Virus record (IMG/VR): IMGVR_UViG_3300017991_004323
Location: 1 to 43,735 of that record
Origin: a virus
Length of the DNA stretch: 43,735 bases
Reading direction: 5' to 3' (one strand)
Position 1 is the first letter of the stretch. Each line of letters opens with the position of its first letter. The translations under genes were made by a program, and so were the position numbers. Shown here piece by piece: positions 13,762-21,461 of the stretch. The notes beneath the pieces are model-generated. The model was not told where the DNA came from. It worked only from the letters and a program-made list of their open reading frames with translations, and ran no database searches.

Positions 13762-14159
13762 TAGAAGCCAGCGGCAGCGGCGGCGGCCTCCTGCTGAGCC
13801 GGAACCGAGGGCTCAGTCGAGACAGGATCCGACGGAGCGGTCGGAGCGGTCGGGGACTTCGTCGCCTGGGGATCCGAATCGCCGGGAGGAGTCGCGAGCG
13901 CCTCCTCGTCCGAGAAGACCGCGGCCATGTTGATCTTGTTGCGCCCGCTCGCGATCACGCGACCGACCACGTCGTTGACCGTGGGAGGGTTGACGGTGTC
14001 GATCGCCTTGGGGAGTCCGGTCTCGATCAGATCGATCACGCCAGTGAAGAACTGGACCGAAGCGGTCTTGATCTCAGGGGGCTGGCTGCCCTCCTCGAGA
14101 ATCTTGATCTGCTTCTGGAGGTTCTTGATCGCGAGCTTGAAAGGGGGAGTCTTGGCCAT
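13761..14159 (-). CDS. hypothetical protein, 132 aa
   Basis: N-terminal helical region (KLAIKNLQKQIKILEEGS) followed by a domain up to about residue 90 and a Pro/Ser/Ala-rich tail ending in a six-alanine run. The tail looks like a flexible linker. It is the first gene of its operon: the terminator of the tmRNA unit lies 69 bases upstream. Confidence 0.7.
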   Translation of the reverse strand: MAKTPPFKLAIKNLQKQIKILEEGSQPPEIKTASVQFFTGVIDLIETGLPKAIDTVNPPTVNDVVGRVIASGRNKINMAAVFSDEEALATPPGDSDPQATKSPTAPTAPSDPVSTEPSVPAQQEAAAAAAGF

Positions 14160-14227
14160 GTGTTTGTTCTCCTTGCGCGGCGGAACTGCCGTCGCGAAGA
14201 GAAACTAACAAGCCGATCCGACAACAA

Positions 14228-14269
14228 CCAAAAAGAATCGGCGCGGAGGTCGTGTCCCCGCGCCGATTC
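14228..14269 (-). terminator. terminator of the tmRNA/tRNA-Gly unit
   Basis: A perfect 12-bp stem GAATCGGCGCGG/CCGCGCCGATTC (14235-14246 with 14258-14269), 11-base loop, followed on the minus strand by TTTTTGG. It lies 46 bases past tRNA-Gly. Confidence 0.88.
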
Positions 14270-14314
14270 AATTCACCCAGATAGCCCAACCCACCGCACC
14301 AAGCGGAGAGTCCA

Positions 14315-14386
14315 AGCGGGCGGCGGGGATCGAACCCGCGACGAACGGGTTGGAAACCCGACGCTCTACCGCTGAGCTACGCCCGC
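14315..14386 (-). tRNA. tRNA-Gly (anticodon TCC)
   Basis: Acceptor GCGGGCG/CGCCCGC, D stem GCTC/GAGC, anticodon loop TTTCCAA (anticodon TCC, reading GGA), T arm with TTCGATC. CCA is not encoded. It lies 80 bases downstream of tmRNA and is probably processed from the same transcript. Confidence 0.93.
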
Positions 14387-14466
14387 GTTTTCAGCTGCGA
14401 CACCCCACCCTCCGTGCCGCCTCACCCCGTGTCGACGAGGTCCCTGTATCTACCACTCCTGGTCAA

Positions 14467-14875
14467 TGGAGGTGCCGGGAGTCGAACCCGGGTCCGCGAT
14501 AGCCTCCGACCGCGCGCTCTACGTGTGTATCCGTCTGTTTGATTTCGCTGCCCGAGCTCGAAACGGCACGATCTCGGTCAGCTATCCGTCGATTTTGCTT
14601 CGGATCGAGCTAGGCGGACTCGCTCGAATTCCTAGTCCGTCTTTTGGCCCCGGACCCCTTCCTCACGGACGGGATGTCAGGCCGGGGTGGTCGAGCTAAG
14701 CGACCAGGGCGGGCTTGGCGGCGCCGTCGATCCACGCGTGGATCTGGGCGTCGGTCAGGCCCTGCTCGTTGCTGTTGGCAAATGAGCTTTTTGATCGGCT
14801 TTTAACGCAGCCAACCGATCAACTGCGACACGCACGCACGACTTCGTCTAGCACGTCGAAACCAAGGTCACCCCC
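14467..14875 (-). ncRNA. ssrA: tmRNA (SsrA) with a 27-residue tag
   Basis: The 5' end GGGGGTGACC...TTCGAC and 3' end CCGGGTTCGACTCCCGG plus CACCTCCA are the hallmark ends of one-piece tmRNA. They pair as a 7-bp acceptor with the G3-U pair that specifies alanine. A stem GATCGG...AAAGCCGATC precedes the resume codon. Reading from GCC at 14777-14779 gives a tag starting ANSNEQGL and ending KPALVA before TAG at 14696-14698. Typical tags are about 8-20 residues and end in ALAA, so this one is long and ends LVA. It would rescue stalled ribosomes and mark proteins for proteolysis. CCA is not encoded. Confidence 0.93.
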
Positions 14876-14888
14876 TTGTTGTGGAGGA

Positions 14889-14917
14889 AGACTACCAAGG
14901 CGGGCCTGCGTGGTCAA
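14889..14917 (-). promoter_or_regulatory. likely sigma70-type promoter of tmRNA
   Basis: On the minus strand TTGACC (14912-14917), a 17-base spacer and TAGTCT (14889-14894) lie 13 bases upstream of the mature tmRNA 5' end. The -35 is close to consensus; the -10 is moderate. Confidence 0.5.
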
Positions 14918-14922
14918 GAAAA

Positions 14923-16152
14923 TCACAACCCTAGATTTGCCAGGATCATGTTCAGCGCCGACTCGTTTTCGGCGGTCCCGACGAACACGTCCGGCTCGTC
15001 CGGGTTGAATGTCGTTCCCAAGTGGACCGAGTACGGCTCGGCGCCCTGGACCCACTCCTCGGAATCAGCCTGGTTCAACGCCATGCACCGGACGATCACA
15101 GCTACCTCCTCGTCCGGCCAGAGCGGGTTCCCCGCTTCGTCGAGCTCGAAGTTGATCCCGCTCGGATCCCACTCGATCCTCAGGTTCGGAGGCCTCCCGA
15201 CGGGAAGCACAGCCGTCGCCCAAGGATCAAGGTTGCTGCTTTCGTCTTCGAACCCGAACTCTCGCAGGAGGTGGGGGAACGGAACCAAGGGCTGGTAGTC
15301 GAACCCATGAAGCGGGAGCACGCTGTGGTCGCGGCCGGGATCGGCCGTTCTCATGCTCGAGTCGACGTAGTCGACCGCTCGACGCTGATCGCGCTCGATA
15401 GGGATCCAGGCCCGATAGAACAGCGGCTGCATGATCTCCTGATAGGCGTAATCCGGATCCTCGTCGACCGCGAACCCCTCCTCGGTTGCGAGGTAGTCAA
15501 CGAACCAGTTCACCGGAAACAGAGCGCGTGGGTAGTGCCCCAGGTCCATGTGCCAGGCCATGACGCCCAGTAGGCGAGGTCCAGGCTCGACGAGCGCTCG
15601 GGCCGCGGCGAGCAGGTATTCGACCTGATCTTCACCCCGGATCATGCGATTGACCGCGGGTGGCATGCGAAACTCGCCCTCACCGTATAGGTAAACCTTT
15701 CCACCGCGGCCGCCGAAGTTCCACGGCCTCCTTTCCGCAGGAAGATCGAGCCAGGAAGCGTCGAGGGTAGCGAAGCAGGCGACCTGGTCCTCCCCTTCGA
15801 CGTCCGACCAATCCACCGGTCGATCGCTCAGCAAATCAGGCCAGCCGATCAGCAGCAGCGCGTCACCAGGCAACAACCTGCCGAGAATGAAGTTCGGGGC
15901 CTTGGGGTAGGGAACCAGGAACCAGTCCGAACCGAGCTCCTGAGCGGCGAGCACGAAAGGTTCGAAGGCCTCGTCGACCTGGCCCGCGCGCAGGAGCGCG
16001 GTGGCGTAGGCGAGCACGTCTTCGCTCGAGCCGGTCTCCTCGGCGCGGCGCTCAAGGTCTCGGAGGCGTCCTGCTGGGTTTCGCTTCACCGAATCGTGTC
16101 CGCTGCGCTCACGCCAGCGCCGGCCCTCGTCGCTGTTGCGTCGGTATCTCAT
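14923..16152 (-). CDS. large protein with KRNP junction and RLRDLER module, 409 aa
   Basis: ATG at 16152 (ATGA overlap with the gene before); the open frame upstream is a shadow. Residues 1-27 are a basic N-terminal arm ending KRNP, followed at once by a helical GRLRDLERRAEETGSSED module (residues 28-60). The remaining 350 residues form one or more domains rich in Trp and Pro (WFLVPYPKAPNF; MAWHMDLGHYPRALFPVNWF) with no motif I know. The arm-NP-module order is the same as at the internal junctions of the mosaic proteins at 19376-28364. Confidence 0.75.
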   Translation of the reverse strand: MRYRRNSDEGRRWRERSGHDSVKRNPAGRLRDLERRAEETGSSEDVLAYATALLRAGQVDEAFEPFVLAAQELGSDWFLVPYPKAPNFILGRLLPGDALLLIGWPDLLSDRPVDWSDVEGEDQVACFATLDASWLDLPAERRPWNFGGRGGKVYLYGEGEFRMPPAVNRMIRGEDQVEYLLAAARALVEPGPRLLGVMAWHMDLGHYPRALFPVNWFVDYLATEEGFAVDEDPDYAYQEIMQPLFYRAWIPIERDQRRAVDYVDSSMRTADPGRDHSVLPLHGFDYQPLVPFPHLLREFGFEDESSNLDPWATAVLPVGRPPNLRIEWDPSGINFELDEAGNPLWPDEEVAVIVRCMALNQADSEEWVQGAEPYSVHLGTTFNPDEPDVFVGTAENESALNMILANLGL

Positions 16153-16643
16153 TCGAACTCCACGTCCCCCTGGAGTCGCCAGGTAGCACCGCAGTCCGAA
16201 CACGAAAGGAGGTTTGTCCAACCTCCCGTAATGTCGTGGTCCTCGTAACCGATCGTCGCGCGGTCCTCGTAGATCGTAGGAGAGGAAACGATTCCGTAGT
16301 TGTTCTCGAGCGTAAAGTATGTATCTCCGCTGGAGTGGTAGTAATCGGGGTCGTCTTCGTCTCGCCAAAACTGAAACGCGGCGTGACCCCTCGGGCAGAC
16401 GAGGTTGTTCTCCCAGTCAGGGAACCAGTTTCCGTTGCGGCGCTCCCACCGAATGAGGTGCTCTTCGTCGCTGACGTAATTGGGCAGCGCGTCCATGACC
16501 GCCCGGTAAAGCGCGACCTGGTCTTCGAGCGAGAGCGCTTCGATCATGCCCTGCCGAAGCCGCAGCGCGATCAACGACGTCCGGGCGTCCAGGTCACCCT
16601 GGCCGGCGCGGCGCTCGAGCTCGCGGGCGCGCGGGTCAGTCAC
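16149..16643 (-). CDS. RARELER-module plus zinc-ribbon protein, 164 aa
   Basis: Residues 2-33 (TDPRARELERRAGQGDLDAR) are another copy of the recurrent helical module. The C-terminal two thirds contain V-C-P-R-G-H and later L-S-C-S-D-C-G, a split zinc site, around an acidic, tyrosine-rich middle. Not recognised beyond that. Four-base overlaps on both sides place it in the 14923-17364 operon. Confidence 0.75.
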   Translation of the reverse strand: MTDPRARELERRAGQGDLDARTSLIALRLRQGMIEALSLEDQVALYRAVMDALPNYVSDEEHLIRWERRNGNWFPDWENNLVCPRGHAAFQFWRDEDDPDYYHSSGDTYFTLENNYGIVSSPTIYEDRATIGYEDHDITGGWTNLLSCSDCGATWRLQGDVEFE

Positions 16644-17029
16644 TCAGACCCTTCGATCCATACACCAGATCGAAGATCCTCCGGCATGAGCTCGCCGCGA
16701 TCGACCAATTCCTTGGCAGCTTCAAAGACGTAGCTCGGAGAGGCGTGCCCGCCAGTCAACCGCTTCTCCAAAAGAATCTCGTAGTGGAAGTCATAGAGCT
16801 CGTCGTCTGCGTGTTCAACCGAAGTGATAAACCCAGCGTCTTCTAGATTATTCAACTCCTCTCTCCACCTCTCGATTGAACCCTCGAACGTGCGAAGGTC
16901 GCCGTCATGGTCGTAAAACTCAACCCGGACCACAGCTTCGACCCCCAGGCTCGCAAGGAACTCGCGCTGCAGGCCGGGTGTGTTGCGCAGGATAGCTGAC
17001 GCGCGAGCGAGGATTTCGTCCGGGCTCAC
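16640..17029 (-). CDS. hypothetical protein, 129 aa
   Basis: GTG start at 17029, overlapping the previous stop. Acidic alpha/beta protein (VVRVEFYDHDGDLRTFEGS). No recognised motif. Confidence 0.7.
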   Translation of the reverse strand: MSPDEILARASAILRNTPGLQREFLASLGVEAVVRVEFYDHDGDLRTFEGSIERWREELNNLEDAGFITSVEHADDELYDFHYEILLEKRLTGGHASPSYVFEAAKELVDRGELMPEDLRSGVWIEGSE

Positions 17030-17364
17030 TCGAGGAACTCCTCGATCTTGTAGCCCACGTAGGTCGAGACCATGTCGGTCAGCACGTTCGCCGCAGACTC
17101 AGGGCTCCCCCAGAGCAGGTCCGGCCGCGTTACCCGCACGCCGAACTCAACCGCCTCGTTGAGCGTGGTCAAGACCAAAACCTCATGCTCCGTGACGCCC
17201 ATGCGCCGGCCGATCATGCCCCAGATCACATGCGTCGCCGTCCAGCCGTCCACGGCCTTACCGGGACGCTCTTCCTTCCAGCGCCTCCAGGGGCCGTCGA
17301 TTGCGTGCAACGCCGCCACGTAAGCTGCGTAGAGGGCGCAGTAAGCAATAAGGTTCTTGGACAC
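17026..17364 (-). CDS. membrane-associated hypothetical protein, 112 aa
   Basis: Residues 4-22 are a hydrophobic helix (LIAYCALYAAYVAALHA). The rest has spaced His, Glu, Trp and Asp residues: T-H-V-I-W-G, L-N-E-A-V-E-F-G, L-L-W-G-S-P-E-S, L-T-D-M-V. This is reminiscent of bacterial DUF2585/VanZ-like membrane proteins, but the match is loose. Start context is GTG overlapped by none; four bases separate it from the next gene upstream. Confidence 0.65.
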   Translation of the reverse strand: MSKNLIAYCALYAAYVAALHAIDGPWRRWKEERPGKAVDGWTATHVIWGMIGRRMGVTEHEVLVLTTLNEAVEFGVRVTRPDLLWGSPESAANVLTDMVSTYVGYKIEEFLE

Positions 17365-17368
17365 AGGA

Positions 17369-17701
17369 CTAGGCGATCTTCTTGATCTTGCGGTAGATGT
17401 ACGTGCCCGTCAGCCCGAGCGCCATGCCCGCCACGCCGATCGCAAGGATCCGCGAAAGAGGGCCAGGCTCGCCGTAGGGCGCGACCGTCACCGTGCCCGC
17501 GATCGTGTTCACGTCGAAGGTCGGCTTGAGCGCAGCCAGGAAGAACTCACCGATTCCGGGAGTGCGACTGCTCTGGCCGGTCAGATCGGCTCCGGTGTAG
17601 GTGACCGAAGGACTCAACGTTGAGCGGAAGGTGACGGAACGGATCGGGTTCGCCGCGGCACCGCTGATCGCGCTCGAGACAACGCGGGTAAGGTCAGACA
17701 T
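17369..17701 (-). CDS. hypothetical protein with C-terminal membrane helix, 110 aa
   Basis: An N-terminal amphipathic helix (LTRVVSSAISGAAANPIRS) ends in an Asn-Pro like the junctions in the mosaic proteins. A Ser/Thr-rich beta stretch follows, then a membrane helix at about residues 83-103 (ILAIGVAGMALGLTGTYIY) and a basic RKIKKIA end. Likely anchored in the membrane with the N-terminal part outside or in the virion; inferred from composition only. Confidence 0.7.
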   Translation of the reverse strand: MSDLTRVVSSAISGAAANPIRSVTFRSTLSPSVTYTGADLTGQSSRTPGIGEFFLAALKPTFDVNTIAGTVTVAPYGEPGPLSRILAIGVAGMALGLTGTYIYRKIKKIA

Positions 17702-17760
17702 AGCTTGACTCCTCTTTCCTTCAGTTTAGCGGAGTTACAGGGGCCTGCCGTACAGCAGAC

Positions 17761-17783
17761 GACCCCCGGACGAACCGGGGGTC
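17761..17783 (-). terminator. hairpin, possible terminator
   Basis: A perfect 9-bp stem GACCCCCGG/CCGGGGGTC with a five-base loop. It lies between the 17806-18285 gene and the next gene downstream. No U-run follows on either strand, so it may be a processing or partial termination site. Confidence 0.45.
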
Positions 17784-17805
17784 TACTGTCGATCCGGGGG
17801 CTGCG

Positions 17806-18285
17806 TTACGACGTCGGGGGGCGGAACTTCTTCTTCTCGCCCTTGGGCTTGGTCCCGCGGACCTGCTCCTTGAAGTTCTCGGCCTGAATGGCGGAGACCT
17901 CCTCCTCGAACAGCTGGGCCTGCGCGGCCTGAAGTTGCTGCTGAGCGGCGAAGAGGTTCTCGGACGCGTCGAGCAAGGCGTCCATGCGCTCCACGATTCC
18001 GTCGAAGGCCTCGATCTCGGGGACGTTGAGGTTTTCGCCCCAGCCGAAGCTACGGACCTCCTTCGAGTCCACCACGACCTTGTTCAGCACGAAGGCCGCG
18101 CCGGTCTCCTTGGCCTGGCAGAACTTCGTGAAGACCTCGTCATGAGTCGGGCCGTCGTCGGGGTGCTCGATCGTCTGAAAGCGACCGTCCTTGAACATGA
18201 TCGCCCAGAAGTTGTCGTCCCCGTCGGAGTCGGAGTCGTCTTCGTCAATGTCCGGCAGAGCCGGGTCCAGCACTTCGGTCGTCAT
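17806..18285 (-). CDS. acidic coiled-coil protein, 159 aa
   Basis: N-terminal 25 residues are Asp-rich (DIDEDDSDSDGDDN). A small alpha/beta part follows, and residues 95-140 form a Gln/Ala-rich coiled coil (LFAAQQQLQAAQAQLFEEE), ending in a basic tail (KPKGEKKKFRPP). Ten bases after the upstream gene. No family recognised. Confidence 0.7.
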   Translation of the reverse strand: MTTEVLDPALPDIDEDDSDSDGDDNFWAIMFKDGRFQTIEHPDDGPTHDEVFTKFCQAKETGAAFVLNKVVVDSKEVRSFGWGENLNVPEIEAFDGIVERMDALLDASENLFAAQQQLQAAQAQLFEEEVSAIQAENFKEQVRGTKPKGEKKKFRPPTS

Positions 18286-18295
18286 TCTCTTCTCC

Positions 18296-19321
18296 TCAGA
18301 GATCGGGGGTTTGGGTCGGACTGCTCAGGTCCGGGGTTTGAGAGGCGCCCAGATCCGAATTGATCGAGACCTGCGGCCGCGCCTTGAATTCCTTCTGGGC
18401 CCAGTCAGGCGCCTCGCGGCGCAGTTCCTCGCCGGCATACTGCAGGACGTGAAGCTTCTGCTGGAGCTCAGGGACCTGGTCGCAGTACTCGAGCATGCGC
18501 TGCAGGCCCTCGTAGGTCAGCTTGAAGCCGATCGTGAATCCTGCCTCGTCTTCCCAGACCAGGTCAGACATTTCCCGGTCGTTGGGGTTGATCGGGCGCT
18601 TGTCGAAATACCCCCGCTCGGCGAGTTCGTGGATCTTGCGCTTGATCTGGAACGCGTTGGCCTCGACGGCCTCGAACTCTTCGGGCTTCCAGTTGGGCTT
18701 GCTGCCCTTCCCTCCACAGACGCCGCAGGTCACCAGAATCGGATTCCCCTTAAACAGAGTCTGGACCTTGCCGCGCCCCTGGCAGTCGGGGCAGGGGATC
18801 TCCTTCGGCTTGTAGGCGAGGGCCTGCCAGTGCTCGAGCTCGTTCCCCCAAGTCTCGCTGTTCTCGTCCATGGGGCACGGCGGCAACCAGGTCGTCGTGG
18901 CCGCAGCCAGATCCTCGGGGGGAATGATCGCGCCCAGGCACAGCTGGGCGCCGCTGACGATCCCACGGCCCGAGGCGAGGTCGTTCGCCGTCTGGGGGAG
19001 TCCAGTCCCGGCGTGCAGGACGCCGGAGAGGTCCGCGTCGGCGGCCACCTGTCCGCGGAGATCGTCCGTGATCCCCTTGTAGTGGTCCTCCTGCTTGCTC
19101 GTCGTGAACCAGCGGCTGACCTGCTTCTGGACCTTGGACCAGAGTCCGATCTGCTGCTCCTCGCGTTGCCGGAGCTCGTGGCGCTCCTCTTCGCTCAGCG
19201 TGTCGCCGGGCTCGGATCGAATCGGCGCCGTGCGGCGGTCGCGGCTGTGATACAGCTGCCAGTAGAAGGCCCAGACCGCGCGCTCGGCGTCGTCGGGGCT
19301 CATATAGCCTTCGCGGCTCAT
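18296..19321 (-). CDS. protein with DnaJ-type zinc finger, 341 aa
   Basis: Two C-x2-C-x-G-x-G elements (CPDCQGRG at 177-184 and CGVCGGKG at 199-206) make one DnaJ-like zinc finger, which in chaperones binds unfolded substrates. The J domain (HPD) is absent. The N-terminal 120 residues are charged and helical, and the C-terminus repeats a short QTPDL motif. A chaperone-adaptor or nucleic-acid role is possible. Followed by a 54-base gap (19322-19375) with nothing obvious. Confidence 0.75.
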   Translation of the reverse strand: MSREGYMSPDDAERAVWAFYWQLYHSRDRRTAPIRSEPGDTLSEEERHELRQREEQQIGLWSKVQKQVSRWFTTSKQEDHYKGITDDLRGQVAADADLSGVLHAGTGLPQTANDLASGRGIVSGAQLCLGAIIPPEDLAAATTTWLPPCPMDENSETWGNELEHWQALAYKPKEIPCPDCQGRGKVQTLFKGNPILVTCGVCGGKGSKPNWKPEEFEAVEANAFQIKRKIHELAERGYFDKRPINPNDREMSDLVWEDEAGFTIGFKLTYEGLQRMLEYCDQVPELQQKLHVLQYAGEELRREAPDWAQKEFKARPQVSINSDLGASQTPDLSSPTQTPDL

Positions 19322-19375
19322 AGTGGAACTCCTCGCACTAACAAGTAGTGAAGCACGAGAAGCAAGTCTGTCCAG

Positions 19376-21454
19376 CTATCGGGACTTGCGCTTTTTCAGC
19401 GCGCCTCCTGCCAGCGCCGCGGCTCCCGCCGCCCCGGCCGCGGTTGCGACCGCCGTCGTGACGCAGACTGGGCAGGGGTTGCTGCGAACCCGCCGCTGAG
19501 CAAACGCGTGATCGCTCAAGGTCAGTTGATCGCTGGCAATCTCGCCGTCGGCCCACAGCGTGCTCAGCCACTCCCAGGCGAGATCGGCTTCGATCACTCG
19601 CTCGTAGTTGGGTTCGAGTCCGTTCTCGCCCCCGATCGCCGTTACGGTCGCCAGGTGATTGGCCGTTTGGATCGGCTCGCCCTCGTAGAGGCTCACGACG
19701 TAGTAGAAATCTTCGTAGTTCTCCATGTGCGACAGCGACCAGTCGTATTCAACCCCGAAGACCCAGCCCCTTTCTTCCGCCTCGCGCTCCGCCCAGGCCA
19801 GGTCGACCGCGTTGCGCACACGGTGCTCGATCTGCTCAATCGCGTCCGCGCCAGCAGGGTGCGACCAGCCTGCCCACTCATACATGTATCGCTCGGCTTC
19901 GTTGAGGTTGAAGCGAGCGAGGACCGTCTCCTCAAGCTTGCCGTGAAGTTCAAGCAGGCGAATGTATTCCTCCTGCTCCTCGGGCGTGCGCTGCTTGCGC
20001 TCGAGCTCTCGGATCCGCTGGTCGCCGCGGGGTGGATTGAAGCCGATCCTCCTCCTGAGAATGGCCTGGCGAATCGACTCGATTCCGATCTTGTCCCAAG
20101 GCGACCCGCACCTGCCCTGCATGACGAACGCATGAAGTTCGTGAGGGGCGTAGTACCTCAGCAGCATGTCGGCTCGGAGCAATCGAGGCTCCTGGGCCTG
20201 TGAAGTCGGGGCGTCCCGCTCAAGGACGATCTGGCCGTCGCGGGTCAGAGCGCAATCAACAAGATCCTCGCTCATGACCTCAACGACTTCGAACTTTATT
20301 CCGTGAGCGTCCCCCAGGGCCTCAGCACATGCCAGCATTTTCGCGTTCTGGATCCGAGCTTCGATTCGAGCCATTTCACCGCGGCGGCGTTCGTCAAAAG
20401 CGGACCACCCGTAGCCAGATCGCTCGTAGAAGTAACGCTCGGCAGGAGTGAGCGTCTGCGGGATCACGTGCTCCTCCAAGCGCCCGAGCTCGCCATGAAG
20501 TTCAAGCAGGCGAATGTACTCTTCCTGCTCTTCCGGCGAGCGCTCGATCCGCTCGAGCTCGCGAATCCGCTCGTCCCCGCGAGGCGGGTTGAGCATGACG
20601 ACGTCGTGCCCCTCGGCCGCCAACTCCCGCAGGAGTCGCTTCAGACTCGTGAGCGCGTTCTTCCAGGATCGCGGGTCACTGGCCGTCTTGGGAAAACCGA
20701 TCGTCTTGCCCTTGATCTTGTAGATCAAGTGCTTCTTGCTGCGAACTAGCTTGGCGTCGTTCTGCTCGAGCAGCCACTTGACCTGGGAGAGCGCGTCACT
20801 GGAGCGCCCCTTCTTCTTGCCCTTCTTCCTCTTCTTCTTGGGATTCCTGCGCACGATCACGCTCCATTGCCGTTCGTTCAATCGCCCCAGGAACTGGTCC
20901 AGCGCGAGCTCGAGATCGTCGGTCGGGGCCGTGCTCCCGTAGCTCATGAGGCCCGGCGTCGCGTCCCGGACCGCCCAGCGCAGCGCAGACGGATCGCCCT
21001 GCTCGAGCCAGGCACGCAGCAACTCCTTGCGCCAGGGCTCGGCGCGCCGCTCGGCGAGCGTCCCCCAGAACGGGGTCAGCGAAATCGTATCAACGCGAAG
21101 GAAGTCCCCCGCCGCGGCCCGCGCCTGAGGCGTCGAGCGGGACAGGCGCCTTATGCGGGCCTCTACGTGATCCAGGAGCTCGTCGTCCAGAACGCGTTCG
21201 CCGGACGTAAAGGGCGAGGCGATCGGGTTGCTCATGACGCCCTCAAACAGAGGTCCTGGGCCCTCGTCTTCACGCGGGTCGTAGATCGGCGGAGGTTCAA
21301 TTCCGACGCGATCTCGCTTCTGCTTGGCGTCGAGCCAACTCTGGTAGCTCTTCTCGAGCTCTTCGCGCCGGGCTCGCCGATCTTTGATCGCGCGAATGCG
21401 GGCGCGCTCTCGCTCGCTCGAGATCCACCAGGCCCAGTCTTCCCATTCGCTCAT
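19376..21454 (-). CDS. mosaic protein with five NP junctions and HicA-like domain, 692 aa
   Basis: ATG at 21454 (GAGGG upstream). Asn-Pro junctions lie at residues 76, 204, 289, 473 and 659 and divide it into unlike segments. Residues 218-282 (LLEQNDAKLVRSKKHLIYK, then SDPRSWKNAL) resemble the HicA mRNA-interferase fold, though without a clear catalytic His in the usual place. Residues 291-472 and 475-658 are paralogous and each begins RGD-x-R-I-R-E-L-E-R, followed by EEYIRLLELHG. The last 33 residues are C-P-V-C plus a glycine/alanine membrane-like helix and KKRKSR. Five of about 16 asparagines precede proline. It may be a polyprotein or a string of fused genes; no function known. Confidence 0.8.
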   Translation of the reverse strand: MSEWEDWAWWISSERERARIRAIKDRRARREELEKSYQSWLDAKQKRDRVGIEPPPIYDPREDEGPGPLFEGVMSNPIASPFTSGERVLDDELLDHVEARIRRLSRSTPQARAAAGDFLRVDTISLTPFWGTLAERRAEPWRKELLRAWLEQGDPSALRWAVRDATPGLMSYGSTAPTDDLELALDQFLGRLNERQWSVIVRRNPKKKRKKGKKKGRSSDALSQVKWLLEQNDAKLVRSKKHLIYKIKGKTIGFPKTASDPRSWKNALTSLKRLLRELAAEGHDVVMLNPPRGDERIRELERIERSPEEQEEYIRLLELHGELGRLEEHVIPQTLTPAERYFYERSGYGWSAFDERRRGEMARIEARIQNAKMLACAEALGDAHGIKFEVVEVMSEDLVDCALTRDGQIVLERDAPTSQAQEPRLLRADMLLRYYAPHELHAFVMQGRCGSPWDKIGIESIRQAILRRRIGFNPPRGDQRIRELERKQRTPEEQEEYIRLLELHGKLEETVLARFNLNEAERYMYEWAGWSHPAGADAIEQIEHRVRNAVDLAWAEREAEERGWVFGVEYDWSLSHMENYEDFYYVVSLYEGEPIQTANHLATVTAIGGENGLEPNYERVIEADLAWEWLSTLWADGEIASDQLTLSDHAFAQRRVRSNPCPVCVTTAVATAAGAAGAAALAGGALKKRKSR

Positions 21455-21461
21455 GCTGCCC

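Noticed and set aside
14466-15008. Plus-strand ORFs over the tmRNA region
   Set aside because: The region folds as a complete tmRNA on the minus strand, with promoter and terminator; the ORFs have no ribosome site.
17761-17783. Strong rho-independent terminator
   Set aside because: Stem is good but no U-run follows on either strand; kept only as a possible terminator with low confidence.
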